64,000 bases of DNA from contig JALGPY010000002.1 in NCBI GenBank assembly GCA_023055425.1, forward strand, positions 134,064,427-134,128,426, read 5' to 3'. The notes below the pieces were generated by a model. It searched no databases and was not told the DNA's origin. It saw only the letters and a program-made list of their open reading frames with translations. This document shows positions 10,180 through 21,798 of the stretch, one piece after another. Both the position numbers and the translations under genes were made by a program. Position 1 is the stretch's first letter, and every line of letters begins with the position of its first letter. The stretch comes from Linanthus parryae. Its lineage: Eukaryota > Streptophyta > Magnoliopsida > Ericales > Polemoniaceae.

Positions 10180-12882
10180 TGAAATACCCCGTCATTTAGA
10201 AACGGGTATTTTTTTTATAACAAATATTAAGTTTTAGTTTATTAAAACGGGTATTTTATAATCATATTAGGTGTTAAAATAATGTTAGTTTAAGTTTTGG
10301 GTATTAGTTTAATTATTTAAAAGTTAATTTCTATTGTTTATCGCTTTAGGGGGCTTTAGTGTCTTTTTCATAACTTAAATAATGCAGTTAATATAATTCT
10401 GAGGGGTAAAAAGTGTCTTTTGACTAACTAAGGGGGGTGAAAGTGTCTTTCGGACAAAACAGTCATCTTCTTCCTCTCCTGGTTGCAACAGGAGAGTTTT
10501 CTCACGCTTCCCTCTCCGACCCGAACGCCACTAGCGGCAAATTCGCCGCCAAAACTTCACAATTTCCGTCCCAATTCGAATCCAAGTTGTCATAGCTCGA
10601 GTATTTAGCTCCAAGAAACCAATTTTTCCCGAAATCGTGACCCAATTCGGAATCGAAGAATTCTCCGATGAACTCCTAATCCTTGCCGGATTTCTCACCT
10701 CTCACCCTATTTAAACCCCCTCAAACCCTGAGACGAAACCCACATCAAAACCCACCTCCAAGCTCTCTCTCTCGCTCTCTCTCCCGTTCGAATCACCACC
10801 CAAACACCCAACCGCCGCCGGGTCCGGAGAGCCGAACCCGACCGCCCTGTCCGACGCCGCCGCCGTCTCTGGCGTCCTCCCCCGTCGCCGTCGACGCCGC
10901 TGTTGCCGTCGGCCGCCTCTCCCTTCGCCACCACCGCGAGCCACCACCGCGAGCCACCTCCTCTTCACCATCTTCGTCGTCCTCTGGTATAACCCGTCTG
11001 TTCTCTCTTTCTTATTCTATTGTGTTTCTTTTATTTTTTTTTATAAGCACTAGTCAACTGTTAGATTCATATTATTATTATCTGGGTTAGACAACAAGAA
11101 TGGGCAGTGGCCCAGTGGTATAAGTTGGCTGTTAATATTGGGTTGGTCTAGGGTTCGAATCTCATTGCTAGCAACTATTTTTTTTACTACTCTACACACT
11201 ACACTACACACTACACACTACACACTCTACACTCAAAATTTGAAAGAGAAGTTTTGAGGGTTTGAAAGCCTTATTAAAACACTTGAGAATTATTTATTTA
11301 GGAAGTTTATTTTCTTGTTTAAAGGTTAATCTTTTGAAGAATAATATTATTGGGTTATACTTTATAGTAGTAAAGATTAGATAATTATTTTTATACAAGT
11401 TTAAAGTAATCTTTTTGTACTCATCTTTACCCAAAAATAAAAGTATATTTTTCTTATAAGTTTATTACAAATTAGAATAAGTTATTTTCTTCAATAAATT
11501 TGTTATTCCTTTTAAATAAAAGTTAGTTTATAACTTATATTCTCTAGTAAGGCTCGTTTGGTTGGGAGAAACTAGTATTAGAGTCAAAAGTATTTTTGGG
11601 GTAAAATAATATGCTTCTCTATCCTAAATAATAAAAGGGATATTTTATCTAATCTTATAAGTTATATTTATATAACTATAGCCTAGTATGTTTTTAACAA
11701 ATAATAAACGCTAGCGTTATAAAGCGTATTTTATTATAAAAGATGTTGTTCACGTTAGCAAGGTTGGGGAAAGTTAATAAGGGGATTACACTTGCATTGC
11801 ATATAGGACTTGTTTGTATTTGTGTGTTAGCGATAATTGATTAGATATTATCGAATTGTAGGAAACGAATTCTCCGACGAAGGATAATTTGAATACTACG
11901 ATTGATTTGCTGTGATTGCTATTTGTTGAGGTAAGTAAACATGCCAGGCCGAGCGCCCATACCTTCTTTCGTGTCTAAACTGTTTTTGTGATTTATTGTC
12001 TCAAATTGGAATATCTACGTGAACTGTTTATTTGTGAAAGCTTACTGATTTTATAAAGGTGATTCTATCACAACTATCACATGATTAATAAGACGTAAAG
12101 ACGTAAAGTGGAATAGTTGTACCGGGGATCAATATTTTGAGCTTTGGTTGATGTGGACTACGTCTCTCGACCCCCTTTATATTATTTTGCTCGGTCGCAA
12201 CCGCCCCGAGTTCGCTCCAGTACTTACCTCTCTGGCCGCAAGAAGTCTTAGGGGGGTGTCGACACTTATGGTCTGGTAGCCAGTTATTAGTAGATCTTCC
12301 CTGTGTCAACATGGTAATATATGTTTTCTGAATGATGGACCTTTATGATTGAGAATTGGAAGTCCCGATTGGACAAATGGAGAATAGTTTGGGAATGTTT
12401 CCCCACAAGTGAAGTGATAAAGGAAAAGATTTGTGAATTCTTACTCTTACTCAAATACTTTACTCTTCAAACTAATGTGTCGTTTTAAACTGCTTCATAA
12501 TCTATTTACATGCTTGGGTGTTGCTTACTCAGTATTTTCAGCTGACTTTGGAAACTGTGGTGTTTCTTTTTTTTGTTTCTGCACCACAGGTTTAGGTGGA
12601 AGCATGGCTTTTGGGGGAAATCGAGACACATGACTTTAGTAAATTTAAATCTTCACATCTAGACTTGTTTTATTTAGTAGTTGAATTTTAGATTGGAATA
12701 ATGCCCATGTTTTTGGCGAGACAAGTTTTAAAGTTTTAATTAATTATTTTATGGATTTGGTTCGGATATTCTGTTATAAAATCTCCTTGTATCCGGGTTT
12801 AATCTCGGGTACGGAGTGACATCCCTGGGCTACCGGGTCGGCCTCCCCGGGCTTCCGGCTTGGCTAGTTTGGGGGTGTTACA
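10180..12882 (+). repeat. 3' LTR of the Gag-only Gypsy
   Basis: 2,703 bp, colinear with the 5' LTR at an offset of 4,551. I counted about ten substitutions or small indels across the pair. The pol III unit is conserved, with box A at 11108-11118 and box B at 11152-11162. Confidence 0.95.
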
Positions 12883-13576
12883 TGAATATAAAAATTAAGT
12901 ACAGAAAGAAGAACAGTGAGAACTAGTGAATTAGTTGAGTATGCAGTGATCTTCTGGTGAGTGGATTGAGTGAACTGAATATCCTCCTGTGTTGCTTGTC
13001 AATCCTTGAGAGTGGTTCTGTGTCTATGTAATCATTCTCTTCTGGTTTTCACATCGATTCCGTCTCTTATGCTGCTAGATTTAATTAAAGATCTTCAAGA
13101 TCTTCTGGAAGAGATTTTCCTAAAATCCACAGTAGATCTTGGCTTCTATAACAGCTCTTCCCAACGGCTAGTTGCTCAGTATCTCCAAAGATACTGACTT
13201 GATCTTTTACTTGAGTATGTTAGGAAGGTTTAGGGAGGTTTGCACAAGCACATAATGATTTGACAACCTTATTTCCTTTCCTCCAAAAGCACGGTTTTGG
13301 AAATAATTCCTGCAAAATAGGTAACTAATTAACCATGCCAAAACTTAGTCAAATAGAGATATTAGCCACAGTTTAGAGTATCATTATGGTTTGTCTTGCA
13401 TCATCAAATGAGACAAAATCAAGCATAGGATATCATGAGTCATATTTATAATGAAAAGTTCCCCCTAAGTCATGCTATGGACTGCAGTAAATATTTCAAA
13501 CCTTTGAAATCTGTTTCAAGGCCTTGAAACAGTGCTGCAGTTTCAAGCCTTTGAAACAAGCTTAACCTACACAAAT

Positions 13577-13861
13577 CATTAGCATTAGCAAAACCTCAAA
13601 TAAGTTACCCAATTTCACTTAAAAACAATCAAACAATACAAGATAGCATTGAAAATGCACGAAAAATAGAAATGATTAAATAAGGCACCAAACGTCTCAT
13701 GGTCGCATCATCCAAACAAACTCATAACACAAATGAGTATGAAATAGCATTGAAATGAAAAAAATTTCAACAAAATCATTTAGCAACGCAAGCATACATC
13801 GCCACACACAAGCTAAAGTTTGACCATCTAGCTTTGATTCTGACCCGCCACACAAACACAT
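13577..13861. other. Unassigned AT-rich spacer
   Basis: About 285 bp between the solo LTR duplication and the Copia relic. No gene, PBS or repeat was recognised. Confidence 0.35.
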
Positions 13862-15720
13862 TCCTACAGAGGAAGAAAAGCCTTGTAACCCGGCACCTTC
13901 ATCACTTTGTTTACTACCTCATAATTCCTATGGAGAATCTCAAGAAAGGTCTCTAAAGTGTCTTCTTTCTCAGGATGAGGTGGAAGCTTGGACAAAGGTG
14001 GAGTGGCGGTTTGAAAATGTGATGGACTAGGGACGAGACTTTGTATGAATGTCTGCGATTTGATCTGCCGAAGTAATGTTTTTAAATGAACTGTGCCAGG
14101 ACGGGGATGATTGCGAGTAAATTGGAAGTCTATCTCAATGTGTTTCGTCCTCGCATGAAAGACATCATTGTGTGAAATCTTGATAACACCGCGGCTGTCA
14201 CAACAACAGGTACTAGTAAAGGACAATGGTATTCTCACATTAGCTGGTAACCATTAAAGCCAAATAAGCTCTTCCATGGAGTCATCCATTGAAAAATATT
14301 TGTCTTCTGTGCTTCACCAAGCAAATATAGTTTGCTTTATGCTGCACCAAGAGATAAGTGAGCTACCCAAGAAGAAACTATAACCAGTGGCATATCGTTT
14401 TCCAGTTGGATCACCATCCCAATCTGCATTAGAGAACCCTTGTAGGATGGGAGTAGACTAAACACGAAAATGGAGACTATAGAACATAGTACCCTTCACA
14501 TACCGAAGATAATGAAGAACAACAGCACAACAAGTTGAGCGTGGAGTAGTTAGAAACTTACTGACCTGGTTAACTGCATAGGCGATATCAGGACGAGTAA
14601 CTATAAGGTATACAAGGCTACCTACGAGTTCTTGGTAACGAGTAGGATCACCTATTTGTTTTCCCTCCAGGGATTCAAACTTAGGTTGGGCTCCAACGGG
14701 GTGGAGGCAACCTTGGAATCATTCAATCCTGCACGAGCAATAATATTGGAGGCATACTTGGCCTCATAGAGAGAGAGAGAGTGTCCACTGACATCAGAAG
14801 TAGCCTCAAGTCCCAAGAAGTAACTAAGAGGCCCCAAATTTTTCATCTCAAACCGACGATTTAGGGACTTTTTTGGTTCAGTAATACCAACACAATCATC
14901 TCATGTTATTATCATATCATCAACATTGATCTACAAACAGTAGTAATAGCAGCTTCCACCCCCCCCCCCCCTAGAAAAAACCTTCAGGACAAGAGGATGA
15001 TATGAGAAGGGCACAGACAGAGTCAATGATGTGGCTATGTTTGCGCTCGGCATGACCATTTTGTTGGGAAGTGAAACGGCACAAACGTTGAGGTAGGGTG
15101 CCTTAAGGACGAATAGCGGCAAGAATATTTGTTTCTCTGTATTCGCCAGCATTGTCATCCCTAAATACTTCAATGGGAGGAGAGAATTGAGTTTTTACCA
15201 TGGGGGAAAACTCAAGATAGAGTTGGGGTAGCTTAAAATGATTTTTCATAAGATATATTCAAGTGTAGCAAGTATAAATATCATTAAATATGAAAAAATA
15301 TCTAGACCCTCCCATAGTGGCATGAGGAGGAACCAAACATCATAATGAACTATGTAAAAAGGACCTGAAGAAACCGAACTATTAAATGATAATGCAGGTT
15401 GTATTAGGAGTTGACAAGGAAGACAATCCAAATGATCCACCTTAATTGATCCTAGATTTACACTAGAAACAAGTTTCTTAACTACACAAGAAGAAGCATG
15501 ACCTAACCTAGAGTGCCATAAACTAAAAGAAGGAGCTGTGGAAGCAAGAGAGCGACGAGACTCGACAAGACATAGCGGAAGATAAAGAGTTGTGAGCTCA
15601 AACAATTTTCCAACTTCACATAACTACCACCCATATAAGATTTAAAGAAAGCTTCGGAATCAAATATGTATCAATAAGAGACAAACTCACAGTAGAAACA
15701 AATACATAATGTGCAACATG
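13862..15720 (-). pseudogene. pol: Rearranged Copia pol relic
   Basis: Reading the minus strand from 15,720 leftwards: the GAG-pre-integrase domain (LWHSRLGH near 15,510), the start of the integrase core (FYIVHYDVW near 15,390), an internal integrase piece (SQQNGHAERKH-like, about 15,050), a C-run at about 14,960, then RT with a DDMI block and KNLGPLSYFLGLE (14,846-14,810), VGSLVYLIVTRPDIAYAV (about 14,610), and RNase H ending VFHARTKHIEID (near 14,150) and an LADIFTK-like end. Most of the integrase C-terminus and the N-terminal RT are missing, so two parts of pol have been fused across the C-run. Many frameshifts show it is dead. Confidence 0.82.
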
Positions 15721-16178
15721 CATGTTCGGACCATCAACAGTGTGGATGGCAGGAGCAGGAACAGATTCAGATTTTCTATGTAAAAACCGAATTCAGTACA
15801 GGGATACATTTTTTGAGGATCCATTATTGGCGAATGGGAGTTTGGTTGAGTCCCCTTATGGTTCTACTGATACACCCCCGTTGAAGCTTAATCTGTATTT
15901 TATGGGCGATTGATATTTCCAAATTTTCAATCCTTTAGAAGAAAATCAATCCATCTAAGTCCGTGAAACAAGGTACGTGAAAAAGACCATTAAAATAATG
16001 CTATTTAAGATTCTAAATGAAAACAAAAACATGAACAATGAAGATCTGAAAATGCATCACCTATAAGCATTCATTACATATATCACTTTTGTTGGAACTC
16101 TCTTTGTAAGAGTTTAATAAAATGAGAAGTGATTATGCTCAACAAATCTCCCTCTTAAATATTTGAGGAACGATAGAG

Positions 16179-16693
16179 TGTTGGGTTTTGTCTCGAATTC
16201 CGCAAGACGAATCGGTGTACCCGATGCGTCTGATTTGTCCTCTGAGGAGGTGATCTCTGAGGAGGTGATATCTGAGGAGGTGATCTCTGAGGAGGTGATG
16301 GCTAGGGCTTGGTGGGCTTTTCCACCTCCTCTATATTAGTATAAATAGAGGTGCTAGCTATTGTTTCTAATTGAGTCGAGTTGAGAGAGATTGGTGAGAC
16401 ATATCTTTGAGCGGATGTGTGAGGTTAGGGTTTCATGGTTGTAGGCCATGAGGATGAGAGTACCGCGTCGATGTGGTCCGCGGATTGAGCTGTCTCTCCC
16501 CTACGATGTATTCCCTCATTGATATAGTGAAATTCTCCTCCTCCCGTGGATGTAGGCGGTTTGGCCGAACCACGTTAAATTCTTGTGTTGTCGTTTTTCT
16601 TCTCCTATATTGCGTGTGTTGAGTGTGTGATCGTGTGGCGTATTTTTGCTTCCGTTGCGGCGGGAATTCGGGTCGACGAATTATTCCCCAACA
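16179..16693 (+). repeat. 5' LTR of the non-coding element
   Basis: A four-unit tandem repeat of 15 bp (TCTGAGGAGGTGATC-like, 16241-16300) lies upstream of a TATA box (TATAAATA, about 16340). The other LTR differs by a few substitutions and one 5-bp indel near its end. Confidence 0.9.
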
Positions 16694-18037
16694 AGTGGTA
16701 TCAGAGCCTGGTTCACGATCCGGGTGGAGCACGCAGGTGAAAGGACGAAGAAGAAAACAAGAAAAGAATTGAAAAAAAAGTGTTGATGACGCGATCGAGT
16801 GGTCCAGATTTGTTTGGGTGTTCTGAGCTGCCTGTAAGTCCGATTGGGCTCGAACAGGAGGCGAACCCTAGGTTTTTGGACGTTCCAGACGCGATGGCGG
16901 GGTCAGATTCTTCAAATTGTCGCTGGATTTTGCAGAATGATGACGTGGCAGCGTGCTGACGGGAATCCAACGGTCCAAACTTGTTCGGGTTGTTACGGCG
17001 TGCCTGTAGATCGGACTGGGATGAGTCAGGAGTCTAACCCTATGTTTTTGGACGTTGCGGATTCATCGGTACGGTCAGAATTTTGAGATTCTGAGTGGAT
17101 TGAGAAGATCGGCATCAATCGATATCGGTAGGGAGATCGAAGACGACGGGATGCGATCAGGGTCAATCAAGTTCAAGTCCAATCAGGTGGGGTCAATTAG
17201 AGGCGTTTTCCTAATTGAACGTTCGATTGGCAACCTATGCAGGCTTGGGAGTGTGTTGACAGGTGGAGCTGCTGTTCAACATAGGCAAGAAGCATAGGCT
17301 TTGTGTGATTGTGAGCACGAGACGCAACAGTTGTTGAGGAGTCTGGCTAGAGACGTGGGCAACTATTGCAAGGAAATTCACAAGAAGCTCCAGGGCAGAG
17401 ATTGAGACGCTGGACGCAGTTGACAAGGCCATGGCAGAGGTGGCGTCCTGATATCTCTGTGTGTGGTTCGTGACGATAACTCTTGAGCAACTCGAGGCAA
17501 GAAGAGAGGTAAGTCACAGATGGTACGCAAAGTGGTGGCTTTGCAAGACGTCTTGGTGAAGGCGTATGGTCGAACATGAGAAGCAACAGGGCATGGAGAA
17601 GCACTCAGGGCTGGCGTGGAGAAACACGTGGTTGACGTGTGAGGACGCTGGAGCATGGAGATAGTGCAGGCTATGCAGAAGTTGCAGGTTGTTCGAGACG
17701 GTGCTCAAGTGACGAGAACAGTGATGAAGAAAACTACTGCAGGAGTGAAGAGGAAGGGAGTCTCGTTTGCACTTGACGTGGTTGGTGGAGAACTCTCCAG
17801 TGATGAGCTAGCTGGTGGAGAGATGGAGCCACACTACTCCCCAAAGTGTCATGCTTTGGGACGCACCCGTGTCGGGGGTGCGAGGCGTGCCCTAGGAGGG
17901 GGTGCAGAGCATCTCGGTAGAGGTGCGATGGCGGTCCATGCAGTTGGAGCATGGCGGATGCGGCGGAGTTGACATCAACAACGGAGTTGGCTGAGGAATT
18001 TGCTAGGCGCTTGCAGAATTCAAGCCAAGGTGGAGTT
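16694..18037 (+). other. Internal region of the non-coding element
   Basis: No retroviral domain in any frame. An imperfect tandem duplication of about 170 bp is visible: the block around 16798-16925 (TCCAGATTTGTTTGGGTG, GTTTTTGGACGTT) recurs at about 16970-17090. The distal half is GC-richer, with short open frames that show no known domain. Confidence 0.7.
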
Positions 18038-18547
18038 TGTTGGGTTTTGTCTCGAATTCCGCAAGACGAATCGGTGTACCCGATGCGTCTGATTTGTCCT
18101 CTGAGGAGGTGATCTCTGAGGAGGTGATATCTGAGGAGGTGATCTCTGAGGAGGTGATGGCTAGGGCTTGGTGGGCTTTTCCACCTCCTCTATATTAGTA
18201 TAAATAGAGGTGCTAGCTATTGTTTCTAATTGAGTCGAGTTGAGAGAGATTGGTGAGACATATCTTTGAGCGGATGTGTGAGGTTAGGGTTTCATGGTTG
18301 TAGACCATGAGGATGAGAGTACCGCGTCGACGTGGTCCGCGGATTGAGCTGTCTCTCCCCTACGATGTATTCCCTCATTGATATAGTGAAATTCTCCTCC
18401 TCCCGTGGATGTAGGCGGTTTGGCCGAACCACGTTAAATTCTTGTGTTGTCGTTTTTCTTCTCCTATATTGCGTGTGTTGAGTGTGTGATCGTGTGGCGT
18501 ATTTTTGCTTCCGTTGCGGCGGGAATTCAACGAATAATTCCCCAACA
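18038..18547 (+). repeat. 3' LTR of the non-coding element
   Basis: 510 bp; near-identical to 16179-16693, including the four-unit 15-bp repeat (18100-18159). Confidence 0.9.
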
Positions 18548-19543
18548 TAGAGTAGATGAATCCTTTCTTCCATGTGACACGTATATATACCGGAGTTATA
18601 AATTACAAAAATGAATAAAAACAATGACAGAATTTGAGTGGTGTGCCGTTCTCTTTTGTGAGAATACGCACTCTGTTTCCCTAGGAAACATCAATAAGTG
18701 GATCTTGCCGCTGGATCATTCTAACTCCAATTTAAATGATTTATTAGAGAGCCATGATTCTTAAACAAGTTTGGGTAGTAAATGAATATTTTAATTAACC
18801 AATGCACACTTGTCAAATTACATTGAATTCTAAATATTATTCCTTTATTAGGTAGATAAACATATCAACAAATAAATGCAATTAGATGCAACAATAACAA
18901 ACTTATAAATAATTATTTGTATTATTTATTTATTAGAAGAAGGTAGCCTATGTAGTGTAGATGTGAAACATATTTTGAGAGTACACAAAGATTGCAATTT
19001 GCGATCATAAAACTTAATTTGTGACTACATGTAAAATCATAGGCTACCTTATTATAATAAAAAAATATAAATAATATATTTACACATTTGCAACGGTTGC
19101 ATCAATTTCATTTATTTGTTGATATATTTATCGACCTAATAAAGGCAGAATATTAGAATTCAATGTAATTTGACAATTGTGCATTGGTTAACTGAGTAAT
19201 TCATTTACTACCCAAACTTGTTAATGAAACATGGCTCTCTATTAAATTTTTAAATTGAAGTTACAATGATCCAATGGCAATGATCCACTTATCGATGTGT
19301 CCTAGGACAACAAAAAGCGTGTTTTCAATAAAGAGAACGGCGCCACAGTCAATTTTTGTCGTATTTTTTCATTTTTTATTTTTGTACTTTTTAACTCCGG
19401 TATTTATATATGCCATGTGGCAGAAAGGATTCATGTACTCAATGAGCCCCATAATATATAAGAGGGAGATTCCTTGAGCATAATCACCTCTCATTCCCTT
19501 AAACTCTTACAAAGAGTGTTAAAAAAAAAGTGAGATTTGTGAA

Positions 19544-20759
19544 GAATGTGTAAGTTCACAGTTCGTTTCAAGGACTTAGACAGAATTCAAGGCCTTGAAA
19601 CTTGTTTTGATTTTAAAGCTTTGGAACTGTTTTCAAGTCCTTGAAACTGAAAAGATGTTCATAAGCAGGAACTCATGGGGAGTTCATCCCTCGACTCTAT
19701 CTAAAATCTCTTATTCTTGATTATGCTACTTTAGATGATGAAAGACAAACTAATCTTGTGGATTATTACATGATCATCTAATTGTTTTGTCTGATTATTT
19801 GCAGGAGTTATTAGCTATCTATTTTGCAGGGAAAGTTTCCTTATTTAGTGACTTGCAGAGAAGGAAATGAAATCTGCAGATTGATCCTAGCTTTATGGAA
19901 TGTCGTCCAGACTTGCAGAGTTTATGCAGATGGAAGATCATATCAAAATCACATAAGATATGCTGCATGATTTTAGGAAATCATGTGGAGAAGATTTGCT
20001 ATATATTCTAAAATTCAAATTGACAGAAAAACAAGACCAATGAGAGAGATTACGAAGCACTGAGTTTGCACAGATTCAAAACAACTCTAAAGGATTGAAA
20101 ATCAACACTGACAAAGATCTAATCATCCAGTCCAACCTCTAGAAGAACACTTCAAGCTTAAATGCTATTTTGTGGTAAAATGTTCTTCCCTTTATTTTAA
20201 TTTATATTTTTTGTTATACTTCTGTATCATTCAATCTCGTGGTGCTTTTCAAGTTGAACAACAAGATATTATTATTATATCAGTTAGCTAGAGCAGATAC
20301 TAAATAGGTTAGAGAGACCCACAAGCTGTAAAGAGTAAGGAAATTCTCTGTACTTGAGATCTAGGACATAACTTTTGACTAATAAGAAGTCTATTGAAAA
20401 TCCTGCAGGGATTATATCCCTTAGGCAGAGACGTAGGTCATTGAGGACCGAACTTTGTGAAATATTTGTATTCATTATCTTTACATTTCAGCTCTGTACT
20501 TAACTTGTTCACATTTTGAAAACAGGTTTTAGTTCAAAGCCTTGAAAGAGTTTTTAAGGCCTTGAAAACTATCAGTAAACTTATCTTGGTTCTGTAAGGA
20601 TCTCAAATGCTTGAATTTGTGTTCAAGGTCTTTAAATACTTCTTATCTTCACACTTCGCAATATAACCACTCTTTTGGAAAAAGTTGTCATACTCTATTC
20701 AACCCCCCTTCTAGAGTATTGATAACGTGTTTCCTACCTACATACTGTCTTTAAGAATG
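19544..20759 (+). mobile_element. SIRE/Sirevirus-type solo LTR
   Basis: LTR 19549-20754 (1,206 bp) starts TGTAAGTTCACAG and ends CTTTAA, where family members end CTTTCA. Perfect TSDs GAATG flank it (19544-19548 and 20755-20759). It carries the hairpin arms ATACTCTA (20690-20697) and TAGAGTAT (20712-20719). It lies in the right arm of the large inverted repeat: the arm sequence resumes exactly after the duplication. Confidence 0.9.
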
Positions 20760-21015
20760 CTTATTGGTGATGCATTTTCAGATCTTCATAGATCCTATTC
20801 ATGTTGATATTCTATAATCTTAAGTACCACTATTTTAATGGGTCTTTTTTGTTATATATTTTATCATAGACTTAGATGGATAAATTCGCTACTACAGGAT
20901 TCAAAATTTAAAGATATCATTCGCCACTAAGAGACGAAGTCTGCTTTAAGGGGGGTGTATGAGCAGATTTTGAAGGGGCCTCGACCCTACTCCCATTCGC
21001 CAATAATTGAACCTC

Positions 21016-21250
21016 AGAACTAATCCGGGATCAAAACACGACAATACTCAAAGTTTTAGCGGAAGCTAGACAACCAAAGAGTCAAACTTTCCTCACAGTC
21101 ATGCAACTAAAAGAGAGACGAAGAATGCAATTGAAGACACTAATTGAAAACGTGAAAAGCTGAAATTTTTAACACGGAACACCGAACGGGAAAAAACACG
21201 GAGCTACATCTGCGGATCAAATCATTAACTATAATGAATCAATAATTGGA
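21016..21250 (-). repeat. Truncated Copia 3' LTR fragment
   Basis: The sequence is colinear with 40,902-41,140 (AATCCGGG, then CAAAACAC, then GAGAGACGAA blocks), which is the 5' LTR of a minus-strand Copia beside its PBS. Here the fragment abuts the RNase H relic of what is probably the same element. Both ends are truncated. Confidence 0.65.
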
Positions 21251-21504
21251 TAGCAATCCAACTGTCAGAGTACATAGTATGTTTCTCTTGCTTCAACCCA
21301 AAATGTTGCAACTCCTTTGCAAACCTCAGTAGTTGCAATAAACTCAACCTTATTAGTAGACAACGCAACACAATTATGCAAACTAGACTGACTATACACT
21401 GATCCCCATGCAAACTTCTTCAGATATCTAGACATGGACCTCCAAGAATCAATATCCCCAACTATGTTAGCATCCGTGAAACTAACAAGACTAGGATCAT
21501 AGTT
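21250..21504 (-). pseudogene. pol: Copia RNase H relic
   Basis: The minus strand reads SFTDANIVGDIDSW, then YLKKFAWG, then VALSTNKVEFIATTEVCKG, the classic Copia RNase H signature with D, S-T and E-F/Y-I-A-A-T-E elements. The frame is broken further on. It fits as the 3' end of the minus-strand Copia whose integrase lies at 23.6-24.2 kb; the RT between them is gone. Confidence 0.82.
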
Positions 21505-21748
21505 TCTGAAACAGGTTTTTGGTTCAAAGCCTTGAAAGAGTTTTCAAGGCCTTGAAAACTATCAGTAAACTTATCTTAGTTATGTAAGGATTTCAAAGGC
21601 TTGAATTAGTGTTCAAGGCCTTGAAATTCTTCTGCTCTTCACACTTTGATTTAAAACCACACTTTTGGCAGAAGTTTCCATACTCTATTCAACCCCCCAC
21701 CCTTATAGAGTATTGATCCTGTATTTGCTACCTACATACTGTCTTTCA
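21505..21748 (+). repeat. SIRE-type LTR fragment (3' end)
   Basis: Only the last 240 bp of the LTR remain, with the palindrome TTTCAAGGCCTTGAAA (21542-21557), the hairpin arms (21680-21687 and 21706-21713) and the end CTTTCA at 21748. It is joined to its own PBS and gag, so it is a 5' LTR truncated on the left. Confidence 0.85.
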
Positions 21749-21750
21749 AT

Positions 21751-21762
21751 TGGTATCAGAGC
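21751..21762 (+). other. tRNA-iMet primer-binding site, SIRE-type fragment
   Basis: TGGTATCAGAGC two bases after the LTR end, identical in position to the copy at 54,926. Confidence 0.9.
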
Positions 21763-21798
21763 TTGTATCACTATATAGATCTAACAATCTTGTGATCA

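Larger units (their letters stand above)
5629..12882 (+). mobile_element. Gag-only Tekay/Del-like Gypsy retrotransposon
   Basis: A complete LTR element of 7,254 bp with 5-bp TSDs TGAAT (5624-5628 and 12883-12887). Each LTR is about 2.7 kb, starts TGAAATACCCC and ends GTGTTACA. The internal region is only about 1.85 kb: iMet PBS, one gag ORF, short 3' sequence and polypurine tract. Protease, RT, RNase H, integrase and chromodomain are all absent, so it is non-autonomous. About ten differences were seen between the LTRs, which implies a recent insertion. The Tekay/Del assignment rests on the Gag type, the PBS and the long LTRs. Confidence 0.93.
5080..13576 (-). mobile_element. SIRE/Sirevirus-type solo LTR, split by a Gypsy insertion
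   Basis: The LTR runs on the minus strand from 13,571 (starts TGTAGG) to 5085 (ends CTTTCA), about 1.23 kb once the nested 7.25-kb Gypsy and its duplicated 5 bp are removed. Perfect 5-bp TSDs CAAAT flank it (5080-5084 and 13572-13576). No internal region remains, so it is a solo LTR left by recombination between the two LTRs. It shares with the other copies (19.5, 43.9, 46.1, 49.6 and 53.7 kb) the TACTCTA...TAGAGTA hairpin and TTTCAAGGCCTTGAAA palindromes. Confidence 0.92.
16179..18547 (+). mobile_element. Non-coding, non-autonomous LTR retrotransposon
   Basis: A complete 2,369-bp element with TSDs TAGAG (16174-16178 and 18548-18552), sitting in the left arm of the inverted repeat. LTRs are 515 bp (16179-16693) and 510 bp (18038-18547), TGTTGGG...CCCCAACA. 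The iMet PBS TGGTATCAGAGC is at 16696-16707 and the polypurine tract AAGGTGGAGTT at 18027-18037. The 1.34-kb interior contains no gag or pol domain. It resembles TRIM/SMART-type elements and would depend on Copia proteins in trans. Confidence 0.9.
15815..21015. mobile_element. Large inverted-repeat (foldback-like) element
   Basis: Two arms of roughly 0.78 kb are reverse complements of each other around a short centre. GTAGCCTATG (18943-18952) faces CATAGGCTAC (19038-19047) across an 85-bp loop. The left arm is 15815-16173 plus 18553-18952; the right arm is 19038-19543 plus 20760-21015. Arm identity is visibly high but imperfect, for example around the CAAGTTTGGGTAGTAAATGAAT block in both. No transposase was seen. 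Outer ends are soft: similarity fades near GAGG(A/T)TC, and no clear TSD was found. It could be a foldback or long-TIR DNA transposon, or a pair of inverted repeats made by rearrangement. Confidence 0.65.

Noticed and set aside
15722..15913. 63-residue plus-strand frame
   Set aside because: It spans the junction of a Copia relic and the inverted-repeat element; only weak similarity to the opposite arm, no domain.
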